From: CAZOBJ01 sp964577825
Lineage (GTDB): Bacteria; Planctomycetota; SZUA-567; JAFGNG01
DNA: 9,070 nucleotides
Direction: 5' to 3'
NCBI GenBank assembly: GCA_964577825.1
Contig: CAZOBJ010000117.1
Span: forward strand, 1-9,070
This document shows, piece by piece, positions 1 to 7,184 of this stretch. Made by a program: the position numbers and the translations under genes. A model generated the notes under the pieces. The model made no database searches. It saw only the letters and a list, made by a program, of their open reading frames with translations, and was not told the DNA's origin. The stretch's first letter is position 1, and every line of letters starts with the position of its first letter.

Positions 1-55
1 TGACCGCGAGCGTGGGGATGGCCCACAGGATCCGCGTGAGGATGTAGGTGCGCAT
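1..55 (-). CDS. Peptide/dipeptide ABC transporter permease, OppB/DppB type (N-terminal fragment)
   Basis: Only the first 18 codons lie in the window. They read MRTYILTRILWAIPTLAV, a short basic start followed by a hydrophobic run. This matches the usual opening of OppB/DppB-family permeases, the inner-membrane channel subunit of peptide ABC importers, which typically begin with a Tyr-Ile/Leu-x-Arg-Arg-Leu-like stretch leading into the first membrane helix. The ATG at 53-55 is preceded by an AAGGGAG-like ribosome-binding site with a short spacer. The gene starts 17 bases after the stop of the substrate-binding protein, so the two are almost certainly one operon and one transporter. The assignment rests on this short sequence plus context; the rest of the gene runs off the left edge. 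Confidence 0.75.
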   Translation of the reverse strand, partial: MRTYILTRILWAIPTLAV

Positions 56-72
56 GGGCTCCCTTCGCGCGC

Positions 73-2028
73 CTACTGGCGCTGCATGCGCTCGGGCACC
101 CATTGGAGATTGGACGACATGCCCAACGGATAGACGATCGCGTTGCAGTACCGTTTGCTCTGGGCCAGCTTGGCATGCGGGCAGTAGATGAAGGTATACG
201 GCTGCTCCTCGTGCAGGATGCGATGGAAGCGCTTGTACAGCTCCATGCGCTTGTCCAGGTCCAGGGTGCGCCGCGCGGTCTCCGTGATCCGGTTCGCCTC
301 GGCATGGTCGAACCCGCACACGTTGCTCGAACCTTCGTTGTCGGCCAGGGACCCGTGCCAAAGCTGGTACGGGTCGCTCTCGATCCCTCCCCCCCAGTAG
401 AAGCTGACCGCGTCAAACGCAAACTCGTCCATGGTCTCGGTGTACACGGACCACTCCGCGCTCTTCACGCCCATCATGATGCCCGCCCGCTGGAGGTCCT
501 GCTGGACCATGGGCACCCATTTCGACTGGTAGGGGTGGTTCGCGATCATGAGGAAGTAGAATTCGAACGGTTCGCGCTCGCCGTCGCCGTCCAGGTCTTT
601 GTCCACCACGCCGTCGTCGTCGGTGTCCGTCCATCCCGCTTCGGCCAGGAGCTCCTTGGCCCGGTCGATGTCAAAGGGCCAGGGCTCGATGTCGTGGTCG
701 TAGTACAGGCTGTGGGGCACGAAGTTGCCCGTGGTCTGGACGCCCAGGCCGAAGAACACCTCCTCGATGATCTTCGGACGGTTCACGCAATGGGTCAGCG
801 CCAGGCGCACACGGCGGTCGGCGAACAGGTCTTTGCGCAGGTTCCAGGCGATGAAGTTGTACGCGAACCGGCGGTACAGAAACTTCTCGAAGTCGTGCTC
901 ACCGAAGGGCTCGCCCGCGCGGAAGGCCGCCTTCTTGGCCTCGTCGTGCTCGCGGGTCAGGCGCTCGGCGTCCTCCAGGTCGTCGCACACGGTAAGGAAC
1001 CGCGGCGGCTCGCTTTGGTGCACCCACTGGACGCTGGTGAGCCCCAGGGCGTCGAGCGCCCCCCTCTTCAACTCCAGGAACTGCTTCTCCGTATCCTTGA
1101 TCTCGCGCAGCACGCGCCGTGCGATGGGCGGCGGCGGTCCGTAGTAGTCCGGGTTGCGTTCGAGCACGATCTTCTCGCCGCGCACGTACTCCTTGAATAC
1201 ATAGGGCCCGCAGCCGACCACGATCTGGTTGCGTTCGGCCTTGTCCTTGAGCATGTCCCCGGCGAATTCTTCGTCCGTTGTGTCCGGGTCGGGCCGGTAC
1301 AGGTGCCGGGGCAGGGGGTCCAGGCCCAGGGTGAACTCGAGCGCGCGGAAGTAGGTCTCTTTCCAGATCGCCTGGAACGTGTGCTCGTCGATGACTTCGA
1401 TGCGGTCGAGGTCCTGGTAGTAGTTGCGGATCGGATCGCACGGCAGCTCGGGATTGCGGATCGTGTCGATGTAGAAGGCGAAGTCCTGGGCGGTCACCGG
1501 ACGCGCCTCGTAGTGCTTCTCGGTGACCGGGTCGGTGAACGGATGCCACAGGATCCCCTCGCGCAGGTGCACGGTGATGGTCCGCCCGTCGTCGGAGACC
1601 TCCCAGTCGCGGGCCATCCGAGGCTCGAATCGGGTCGGCTCGCGGTAGTTGCGGGCGCCCGGGCTGTCGTTGCACAGCCCCCAAATCTCGCCGACCGTGC
1701 CCTCGTTGTTGATCACATAGTTCAGGTTCCCGGAGAAGTTGCTCACCGCGGTGACGCGCTCGCCGCCGGGCTGGGTCTGGGGGTCGCGCAGGTCGCTGTT
1801 GTGGAACGCGCGCTCCTCCGCGCCCGCCTGTTCGTCGTGGGGCGCGAGCTGTCCCGGCGCCTGACGCAGACGGCGCAGGGCGCGCGTGTTCTCCTCCAGG
1901 GCCTGGCGCACGTCCTCCAGGGCCGCGCGGGTGTGGTCGTTGCTGTCGACCACGATGACCAGGCCCGCGGCGCCGCCTACGAGCAGCAGGGTCAAGAGCA
2001 CGTTCGTGACCGTGGATCGACCGCCCAT
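73..2028 (-). CDS. Family 5 extracellular solute-binding protein (peptide ABC importer), membrane-anchored
   Basis: A 651-residue peptide/oligopeptide-binding protein of SBP family 5, the substrate receptor of Opp/Dpp-type ABC importers, acting outside the inner membrane. Residues 7-28 form one hydrophobic helix. There is no lipobox cysteine after it, so it looks like an uncleaved anchor. Residues 30-57 are charged and heptad-like (probable coiled coil), followed by a Gln/Pro/Gly-rich linker. The binding domain runs from about 93 to 640, with typical elements: MARDWEVSDDGRTITVHLR (138-156), a GCGPYVF segment (272-278), RNPDYYG (291-297) and FADRRVRLALTHCVNR (402-417). Residues 468-484 hold two acidic DxDxDG-like loops, an insert common in this family. 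The ATG at 2028 has an AAGGAG site six bases upstream. A longer in-frame start would overlap the peptidase gene and add only an Arg-rich stretch. It lies 14 bases after the M16 gene and 17 before the permease. Substrate is presumed peptide but not provable. Confidence 0.93.
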   Translation of the reverse strand: MGGRSTVTNVLLTLLLVGGAAGLVIVVDSNDHTRAALEDVRQALEENTRALRRLRQAPGQLAPHDEQAGAEERAFHNSDLRDPQTQPGGERVTAVSNFSGNLNYVINNEGTVGEIWGLCNDSPGARNYREPTRFEPRMARDWEVSDDGRTITVHLREGILWHPFTDPVTEKHYEARPVTAQDFAFYIDTIRNPELPCDPIRNYYQDLDRIEVIDEHTFQAIWKETYFRALEFTLGLDPLPRHLYRPDPDTTDEEFAGDMLKDKAERNQIVVGCGPYVFKEYVRGEKIVLERNPDYYGPPPPIARRVLREIKDTEKQFLELKRGALDALGLTSVQWVHQSEPPRFLTVCDDLEDAERLTREHDEAKKAAFRAGEPFGEHDFEKFLYRRFAYNFIAWNLRKDLFADRRVRLALTHCVNRPKIIEEVFFGLGVQTTGNFVPHSLYYDHDIEPWPFDIDRAKELLAEAGWTDTDDDGVVDKDLDGDGEREPFEFYFLMIANHPYQSKWVPMVQQDLQRAGIMMGVKSAEWSVYTETMDEFAFDAVSFYWGGGIESDPYQLWHGSLADNEGSSNVCGFDHAEANRITETARRTLDLDKRMELYKRFHRILHEEQPYTFIYCPHAKLAQSKRYCNAIVYPLGMSSNLQWVPERMQRQ

Positions 2029-2034
2029 GGCGTT

Positions 2035-2040
2035 CTCCTT
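2035..2040 (-). promoter_or_regulatory. Ribosome-binding site of the solute-binding protein gene
   Basis: AAGGAG on the minus strand, six bases before the ATG at 2028 and just after the stop codon of the upstream peptidase gene (2043-2045). It is the strongest ribosome-binding site in the operon. It settles the start of the binding protein, against a start about 100 bases upstream inside the peptidase gene. Confidence 0.85.
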
Positions 2041-2042
2041 GG

Positions 2043-4757
2043 CTATTCTGGCTTCGACCCGTCTTGCTCCGCCTCGGCTGCGCGCTCGCGCACCGCGGCC
2101 AGGGCCTCGGCCGGGCCGGTGGCGCACAGGGTACGACGCCGGGCCAGGACCTTGGCGGCCACGGCCTGGAGGTCCGCGCGCGTGACCGCGCGCACCCGCC
2201 CGACGAAGTCGTTGTGGTGCTCGTACCCGAGTCCGTACAGCTCGTCATAGGTCGGCCGGGCCGCGCGCGCCTCCAGGGACTGGTGCTCGAGCGCGTCGGC
2301 GATGGCGACCTCTTCGCGCGCCGCGGCCACCTCCTCGTCGGAGAACTCGCCCCGCCGCGCGCGGTCGAGGGCCTGGTCGATCGCGTCCATGACCTGCGGC
2401 ACGTTCGCCGGGCTCGTCTGGGTGAGGATCTCGAAGGCGCCGGTCTCGAACCCCGGCCAGTGGAACGCGTGCACCAGGTACACGAGGTCTGCGTCCCCGC
2501 GCAAGGCCTGGTGCAGCCACCCGCCCGGGTACCCGTATCCGGAAAGCAGCGCGTCGAGCACGGTCAGGGCGGGCACGTCATCCGCGCCCATGGCCAGGCC
2601 CGGGTACCCGTACACGAGCGTGGCCTGGGTCTTGGCGTTCCGTTCCGTGGCGAGCGGCGGCGCGGGCGCGAGGGTGCGGTCCCGGCGCGGAGTCCAGTAG
2701 GGGCCCTCGGGCCCCGGCCAGGGGGCGAAGACCGCGCGCACCGCGGCCAGGGCCTCGTCGCGGTCCACCTTGCCGAACACGGCCACCACGCACGCCTGCG
2801 GGTTGCACACCCGGCCGTGGTAGGCGCGCACCTGCTCGAGCTCGATGCCCTGGAGCGCCTCGACCGTGCCCAGGGGATGAAGCCTGTAGGGATGCCCGGC
2901 AAAGAACGTGCGGCGGAACAGGCGGCCGGCCTCTGCCTGCCAGTCGTCGGACAGGCTGCGCACCGCGTCGATCTGCATGGCTCGTTCGCGTTCGAAGTGC
3001 TCCTGTGCGAACCGGGGCGTAAGCGCGGCCTCGGCAAGCGCCCCGGCGGCCGCGTCCAGGTCCTGGGGCAGGCACTTGGCGCTCACCGACCACGAGTTGT
3101 TCCCGGAGTTCGACGAGATGCGGATGCCCAGGGCCTCCAGGTTCTGGTGGAACGCCTCCTTGATGCGCTGCTGCGTGCCCTGCAATAGGAGCGTGGACAT
3201 GAGCCGGCAGATGCCGTTCGTGGCGTCCGTCTCGGACCGCACCCCGCCGAGGAACGTGGCCTGCACGTATACCGCCCGGGCGTTCGGGTCGGGCCCGAAG
3301 AGAACGCGCACGCCGTTGTCCAACGTCACCCTCTCCACCTCCGGGGCTCCCGGGTCCTGTGGGGCTTCCGCTGAGGCGGCGGCCGCGGTCGGGGGCTCGC
3401 CCTCGGCCGGCCGCACCAGGGCCACGGTGCGGTTGCGGCCCTGGAGGTACGTGCGCGCCACGCGCTGCACGGCCTGCGGGGTGACCGTGCGGATGCCGTC
3501 CAGGTACCGCTCGGTGAAATTCGGGTCGTACGTGGACAGGTAGTTGTTGGCGATGTCGGCGGCCTGGTCCTCGATCGTGTCGATGGCGTAGACTTGGCTC
3601 GTGACCCGGTGGCGGATAGCGCGCTGGAGCTCCCGGTCGCTTACGAGCTCGGTGCGCAGGCGGTCGAGCTCGTCGAGCACGGCCTCGATCGTCGGGCCGG
3701 TCTGCTCGTCTTCGAGCACCGCGCCCACGGCGAATACGCCTGCGTCATACGGCGGTGTGTGGCTGTAGGTGTAGACCTCGTGCACGAGCCCGGTGTCGCG
3801 CAGGGCCCGGTACAGCCGGCTCGTGCGCCCGGCGCCCAGGATGTCCGCGGCCACGTCCAGGGCGTACAGATCCGGGTGGGCCAGGGGCACGGTGTGGTGT
3901 CCGATCAACAGGTACGTCTGCTGCCACTTGTCCGAGCGCTCCTCGGCCCACCGGGGGCTCACCTGTCGCGGCGGGCTGGGGATGGCCGGATGGTCCGGAG
4001 TGCCGCGCGCATATCCGCCAAAGGCGCGGGCGACCTCCTCCGCGGCGCGGTCCGGGTCCACCGCGCCGGCGACTACGACCACGGTGTTGTTGGCCACGTA
4101 ATAGCGGCGGTACAGGTCCACGAGCGCCTCGCGGCCGATCTCTCGGAACAGGGCGGGATGCCCGATCACCGGCTGCCCCGCCGGGTGGCCGGGGAACATG
4201 GCCGCGGACAGGAGCGCGTGCACCGCGCGGTGCGGGTTGTCCTGGTTGCGGCGGATTTCCTGGAGGATGACCCCCCGCTCGCGGCGGAACTCGTTCGGCG
4301 CGATCTTCGCGTGCACCATGTATTCGCCCAGGAGCGCCACCGCGTCCGCGAAGTGGCGCGCGTCCGTGGTGATGTAGTACGCGGTGCGATCGCGACTCGT
4401 GTACGCGTTGGATCGGTTGCCCAATCGTTGGAGCCGGGCGCGGTGCTCGGTCTCGGTGTGCAGAGAGGTCGAGCCGCCGGCGATCACGTGCTCGAAGTAG
4501 TGGCTGATGCCGCTTCCCAGGCGCTCCCCCTCGTAAATGCTGCCCACGCGCACGTACACGCGCACTACGACCACGGGCGCGGCATGGGTCTCCTTCACGA
4601 GCAGCGTCAGTCCGTTCTCGAACCGCGTCTCGTGGATGTTGGCAGGATGTTCGAGCCGCCGGTCGACCTGGAGGGCCGCGAGCTCGCCGCAGCGCGCAGC
4701 CGCCGCGAACCAGGCCAGGGCCGCAAGCATGAGGCACGCCGTCAGGCGCACGCGCAT
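2043..4757 (-). CDS. Secreted M16 zinc metallopeptidase, two-halved (active plus degenerate half)
   Basis: A 904-residue insulinase/pitrilysin-family (M16) peptidase. Residues 1-21 look like a signal peptide (basic start, hydrophobic core, Ala-rich end), so it acts in the periplasm or outside. The first half (about 38-450) is catalytic: the inverted zinc motif HYFEH sits at 86-90 (zinc ligands His86 and His90, catalytic Glu89). Glu167 in ILQEIRRNQDNP, 77 residues on, is the expected third ligand. GAGRTSRLYRALR (308-320) is the usual segment of the non-catalytic lobe. After an Ala/Pro/Glu linker (about 452-475), the second half (476-885) repeats the fold but has NGICRLMS where HxxEH would be, so it should be inactive. 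The family closes two such halves around short peptides or unfolded chains. Total length is close to PqqL-like single-chain proteins. The ATG at 4757 is chosen because it gives the signal peptide; its ribosome-binding site is weak. It sits directly upstream of the peptide-binding protein. Confidence 0.93.
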   Translation of the reverse strand: MRVRLTACLMLAALAWFAAAARCGELAALQVDRRLEHPANIHETRFENGLTLLVKETHAAPVVVVRVYVRVGSIYEGERLGSGISHYFEHVIAGGSTSLHTETEHRARLQRLGNRSNAYTSRDRTAYYITTDARHFADAVALLGEYMVHAKIAPNEFRRERGVILQEIRRNQDNPHRAVHALLSAAMFPGHPAGQPVIGHPALFREIGREALVDLYRRYYVANNTVVVVAGAVDPDRAAEEVARAFGGYARGTPDHPAIPSPPRQVSPRWAEERSDKWQQTYLLIGHHTVPLAHPDLYALDVAADILGAGRTSRLYRALRDTGLVHEVYTYSHTPPYDAGVFAVGAVLEDEQTGPTIEAVLDELDRLRTELVSDRELQRAIRHRVTSQVYAIDTIEDQAADIANNYLSTYDPNFTERYLDGIRTVTPQAVQRVARTYLQGRNRTVALVRPAEGEPPTAAAASAEAPQDPGAPEVERVTLDNGVRVLFGPDPNARAVYVQATFLGGVRSETDATNGICRLMSTLLLQGTQQRIKEAFHQNLEALGIRISSNSGNNSWSVSAKCLPQDLDAAAGALAEAALTPRFAQEHFERERAMQIDAVRSLSDDWQAEAGRLFRRTFFAGHPYRLHPLGTVEALQGIELEQVRAYHGRVCNPQACVVAVFGKVDRDEALAAVRAVFAPWPGPEGPYWTPRRDRTLAPAPPLATERNAKTQATLVYGYPGLAMGADDVPALTVLDALLSGYGYPGGWLHQALRGDADLVYLVHAFHWPGFETGAFEILTQTSPANVPQVMDAIDQALDRARRGEFSDEEVAAAREEVAIADALEHQSLEARAARPTYDELYGLGYEHHNDFVGRVRAVTRADLQAVAAKVLARRRTLCATGPAEALAAVRERAAEAEQDGSKPE

Positions 4758-4791
4758 GCCTCGCCCGGAATGGCGAAGCGCGGGGCGCAGG

Positions 4792-5361
4792 TCAGCGCGC
4801 GAAGCGCATGTCCCCGACCGGCTGGCCGCGGGCGGTGCGGTGCTTGACGTGCAGTCCGTGGTAGCTTTCTGTGACCGCGGCCTCGCGGTCGAGCTCCAGG
4901 TCGCGCAGCACTTCATTGATCTGGGCCTCCGAGTCTCCCTCCACCTCGATGAACGAGCCCAGCTCCGGCACGAGGTCGAGGGCAACCTGGCACTCCCGGT
5001 AGGCCCACGAGTGCCGACGCTTCTCGTAGGCCCAGGTCTGCACATAGCCCAGGCTGGTCAACAGCCGGGCGGCGTCGGCCGCACTGTCCACGCCGCATTC
5101 GATCTCTTCGCGGCGCTTCATGGGGCCGGTGGACGTGACCGGACCCTTGTAGGTGAGCAGCGCTCCCTGGTACTCGCGCAGGCGCAGCATACAGCCCCGA
5201 GCCTGCAGCGCGCCGTCGCGCGTGTCGAACAGGCGGTTGCGCTCGAGGTGGTCGCCGTGGTCCTGTGCGCCCAGGGCCCGCAACCGGGACACCAGCGCCG
5301 CGCGGCGCGGGACCTCGATCTTCACCTCGCATTCCTGCCGAGAGGCCGAACGGCCGCGCAT
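4792..5361 (-). CDS. CYTH-domain protein (class IV adenylate cyclase CyaB / thiamine-triphosphatase-like)
   Basis: A 189-residue single-domain CYTH protein. These enzymes bind a triphosphate inside an eight-strand barrel with Mg2+ or Mn2+. Known activities are cAMP synthesis (class IV cyclase), thiamine triphosphate hydrolysis and inorganic tripolyphosphate hydrolysis. The signature ExExK is present as Glu10, Glu12 and Lys14. Other barrel residues fit: LRLRE (59-63), TYKGP (70-74), KRREEIE (82-88), EKRR (113-116), ALDLVPELGSFIEVEG (127-142). The LD-x-x-P-x-LG-x-F-x-E-x-E-G pattern is the one seen in CyaB-like members. No other domain is attached and no signal peptide is seen, so it should be cytosolic. 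The ATG at 5361 has GGAG five bases upstream. A GTG at 5388 would add nine residues and overlap the previous stop as GTGA, but lacks a visible site. The exact reaction cannot be told from sequence. Confidence 0.85.
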   Translation of the reverse strand: MRGRSASRQECEVKIEVPRRAALVSRLRALGAQDHGDHLERNRLFDTRDGALQARGCMLRLREYQGALLTYKGPVTSTGPMKRREEIECGVDSAADAARLLTSLGYVQTWAYEKRRHSWAYRECQVALDLVPELGSFIEVEGDSEAQINEVLRDLELDREAAVTESYHGLHVKHRTARGQPVGDMRFAR

Positions 5362-5384
5362 AGGCGCTCCGGGAGAAAACGGGT

Positions 5385-5960
5385 TCACTTGATGAGACGA
5401 CTCACGGCCCGGAAGGCCTCGTGGCGGCTGGTGCCGATCATCTCATAGAGCACGCTCTCGGTGACCGGGACCACCACCCCGGCCTGCACGAGCCGCTGGA
5501 GCGCGAGAGTCCGGTTCTGGTCGTCGCGGCTGCCGATCGCGTCGGCCACCACGAAGGGGCTCCAGGGACCGGCAGCCAGGTCGAGCGCGGTCTGCAGCAC
5601 GCAGATGTGCGCCTCGATGCCGCTGAGGATGACCTGCCGGCGCTCGAGTTCCTCCAGGGCCTGCAAGAAGGCCTCGTTCGCCGTGCATGAGAAGGTGCTC
5701 TTTTCCACGTACCGGATCGGCGCCCCGGCGAGCTCGGCCGCCTCGATGGTCTCGTACACCTCAGGCACCGTGGGCCCCAGCCCCTTGGGGTATTGCTCGC
5801 TGTGGATGATGGGGAGCTCCAGCTCCTTGGCCGCGAGGATGAGACGGCGCACGTTCGCGACCACGCGCTCGGCGTCGGTGATCGCGCGCAGGAGCTTTTC
5901 CTGGATGTCCACCACGACCAGGACCGCCTGTTCGGCCTGCAGGATAGTGGGGTGTCGCAT
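5385..5960 (-). CDS. Isochorismatase-family cysteine hydrolase
   Basis: A 191-residue cytosolic hydrolase of the isochorismatase-like fold. The catalytic triad is complete: Asp18 in VVVDIQEKL, Lys87 in VEKSTFSC and Cys120 in SGIEAHICVLQTALDL, which includes the usual cis-peptide region before the cysteine. HSEQYPKGLGPTVPE (53-67) resembles the ISOC1/ISOC2-like branch, whose substrates are mostly unknown, more than true isochorismatases or nicotinamidases. The ATG at 5960 is preceded by GGAAGG (5970-5975) nine bases upstream. A TTG further up at 5999 would add only an Arg/Pro stretch. It is the first gene after a strong promoter (6019-6048) and is followed 23 bases later by the CYTH gene. Its family is sure; its substrate is not, and nothing nearby suggests siderophore or NAD metabolism. 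Confidence 0.9.
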   Translation of the reverse strand: MRHPTILQAEQAVLVVVDIQEKLLRAITDAERVVANVRRLILAAKELELPIIHSEQYPKGLGPTVPEVYETIEAAELAGAPIRYVEKSTFSCTANEAFLQALEELERRQVILSGIEAHICVLQTALDLAAGPWSPFVVADAIGSRDDQNRTLALQRLVQAGVVVPVTESVLYEMIGTSRHEAFRAVSRLIK

Positions 5961-6018
5961 GGACCTGCGCCTTCCGATCGGGGACTCCGGGGTCCGCAAT
6001 GGCTTTCGCGCGCGAGGG

Positions 6019-6048
6019 ATTATAGGAAGGTCTGTGTCGGTTCGTCAA
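6019..6048 (-). promoter_or_regulatory. Sigma-70-type promoter of the hydrolase-CYTH-peptidase-transporter operon
   Basis: On the minus strand TTGACG (6043-6048) is followed after exactly 18 bases by a perfect TATAAT (6019-6024). Five of six -35 bases and all -10 bases match the housekeeping consensus, in an otherwise very GC-rich region where an A/T-rich hexamer stands out. Transcription would start near 6012, giving a leader of about 50 bases before the ATG at 5960. It lies between the end of gluQ and the hydrolase gene, as expected for the head of a new transcription unit. No other good promoter is seen between the genes downstream. Confidence 0.75.
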
Positions 6049-6091
6049 GCCTTTGCGTTCTCGCTGGCCCCAAGGGCGCGGCTCGCGGACC

Positions 6092-7072
6092 TCATAGCCC
6101 GAGGAACGCCCGATCCGCGTCCGTGTACACGATCGGCGCGTGGGGCAGGGTCCCAAGGTCGAACCGGTCGACGAGGTCCGCGGCGCTCAGCTCTTCGCCG
6201 CGCCGGGTCCAGCCGCACCAGGACGCGAGCAGACCCACCACGCGCTCGGGCCGCACGCCTGCGGCGCGCACGCGCGAAAGGCGGGTATCGCCGTGGCGCT
6301 TGGCCAGGCGACGCGCGTCCGGGCCCACCACGAGCGGCACGTGCACGAATCGCGGCGCGGGCAGGCCCAGGGCCTCGTACAACAGTAGCTGCCGATGCGT
6401 GCTGGGCAGCAAGTCGTCGCCGCGCACCACCTCGGTCACGCCCATGGCCGCGTCGTCTACGACCACGGCGAGCTGGTAGCCGGCGCCGTCGGCCGCGCGC
6501 GCGAACGCGAAGTCCCCGCAACTGCGGGCCACGTTGCCGCATTGGCGGCCGTGGAACCCGTCGTCAAAACAGACCTCCCGGTCGGCCGCGCGCAGCCGCC
6601 ACGCCGGGCTGCGCCCCGGGGGCAGGGCCGCCTGTGCCGCGGCGTAGTCCGGCCAGCGTCCCCGGCAGGTGCCCGGGTAGCGTGGACCCTCCTCGCCGGC
6701 ATGCGGGGCGCTGGCTGCCGCGGCCGCGTCCTTGCGCGAGCAGGTGCACGGGTACGCAAGTCCCTGCGCGCGCAGGCGGTCGAGCGCCTGCCTGTACAGG
6801 CCGCGGCGCTCGGTCTGCACGTACGGACCGCACGGACCGCCCCGGTCCGGGCCCTCGTCCCAGTCCAGGCCCAGCCACCGCAGGTCCTCGTAGAGCTCGG
6901 CCACCGCATGCGGCTTGACCCGCGGATGGTCCAGGTCCTCCACGCGCAGGAGCATCCGGCCCCCCTGCGCGCGGCACGAGAGCCAGGTGACAAGAAACGT
7001 GCGCGCATTGCCCAGATGCAGGGCTCCGGTCGGGCTCGGGGCCAGGCGGCCGCGCAGCGCAGGAGCGGTCAT
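6092..7072 (-). CDS. gluQ: Glutamyl-Q tRNA(Asp) synthetase
   Basis: A 326-residue paralogue of the catalytic half of glutamyl-tRNA synthetase without the anticodon-binding domain. The family attaches glutamate to the queuosine base at position 34 of tRNA(Asp). Seen here: the class I ATP motif in APSPTGALHLGNAR (11-24, HLGN at 19-22), the glutamate site LLRVEDLDHPR (41-51), a zinc site made of Cys109, Cys111, Tyr132 and Cys136 (the CxC...YxxxC spacing of GluQ proteins), RGDDLLPSTHRQ (217-228), and LAKRHGD (256-262) as the KMSKS-like loop. Length and absence of a C-terminal helical domain separate it from GltX. The ATG at 7072 has GAGG seven bases upstream; an ATG at 7102 has no site and would sit almost at the candidate transcription start. 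It implies that the organism makes or imports queuosine precursors. Divergent from ispE. Confidence 0.93.
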   Translation of the reverse strand: MTAPALRGRLAPSPTGALHLGNARTFLVTWLSCRAQGGRMLLRVEDLDHPRVKPHAVAELYEDLRWLGLDWDEGPDRGGPCGPYVQTERRGLYRQALDRLRAQGLAYPCTCSRKDAAAAASAPHAGEEGPRYPGTCRGRWPDYAAAQAALPPGRSPAWRLRAADREVCFDDGFHGRQCGNVARSCGDFAFARAADGAGYQLAVVVDDAAMGVTEVVRGDDLLPSTHRQLLLYEALGLPAPRFVHVPLVVGPDARRLAKRHGDTRLSRVRAAGVRPERVVGLLASWCGWTRRGEELSAADLVDRFDLGTLPHAPIVYTDADRAFLGL

Positions 7073-7114
7073 GCCGGTGCCTCGCGCAGATGCAGGAGAC
7101 ATGTACGCGGCACG

Positions 7115-7142
7115 ATGCTACCAGATCAAAGGTAAGGCGCAA
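7115..7142 (-). promoter_or_regulatory. Candidate gluQ promoter (weak)
   Basis: On the minus strand TTGCGC (7137-7142), 16 bases, then TAGCAT (7115-7120). The match to consensus is partial (three of six and four of six). Position is sensible: the start would fall near 7108, about 36 bases before the chosen ATG at 7072. It is offered as the best candidate in the spacer and is not a firm call. Confidence 0.3.
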
Positions 7143-7184
7143 CCTTAGGCCCGGGCCGGACGCGGCGTGCGGGCGCCTTTTTCT

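Noticed and set aside
103..2250. A 715-codon open frame on the plus strand, antisense to the binding protein.
   Set aside because: Stop codons are rare in any frame of this GC-rich DNA. The minus-strand frame encodes a complete family 5 binding protein, and the plus-strand product shows no motif.
2087..2757. A 23-base exact direct repeat at 2087-2109 and 2735-2757 within the M16 gene.
   Set aside because: Both copies are in the same codon phase and encode Glu-Ala-Leu-Ala-Ala-Val-Arg in surface helices. Strong codon bias explains the identity without any mobile or regulatory repeat.
3594..4847. Long plus-strand frames opposite the M16 gene (also 2064-3188).
   Set aside because: They are shadows of the peptidase gene, with low-complexity Val/Arg/Gly/His composition and no ribosome-binding site or domain.
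5362..5388. GTG start at 5388 for the CYTH gene, overlapping the previous stop as GTGA.
   Set aside because: Translational coupling is possible, but no ribosome-binding site precedes it, while the ATG at 5361 has GGAG at good spacing and begins close to the ExExK motif. It remains a secondary option.
5461..6918. A plus-strand frame spanning the hydrolase, its promoter and part of gluQ.
   Set aside because: The product is Arg/Pro/Ala-rich without motifs, and it crosses two well-supported genes and a promoter on the other strand.
7148..7157. Perfect ten-base palindrome GGCCCGGGCC in the divergent spacer (a similar GCGGGCCCGC lies after spoVG).
   Set aside because: Short GC-only palindromes are expected by chance in this composition, and neither has a partner site or clear position relative to a promoter.
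7164..7184. GGCG...CGCC followed by TTTTTCTTT, resembling a terminator on the plus strand.
   Set aside because: The stem is only four pairs, no plus-strand gene ends upstream, and the T-rich stretch fits better as the region just before the ispE -35 box.
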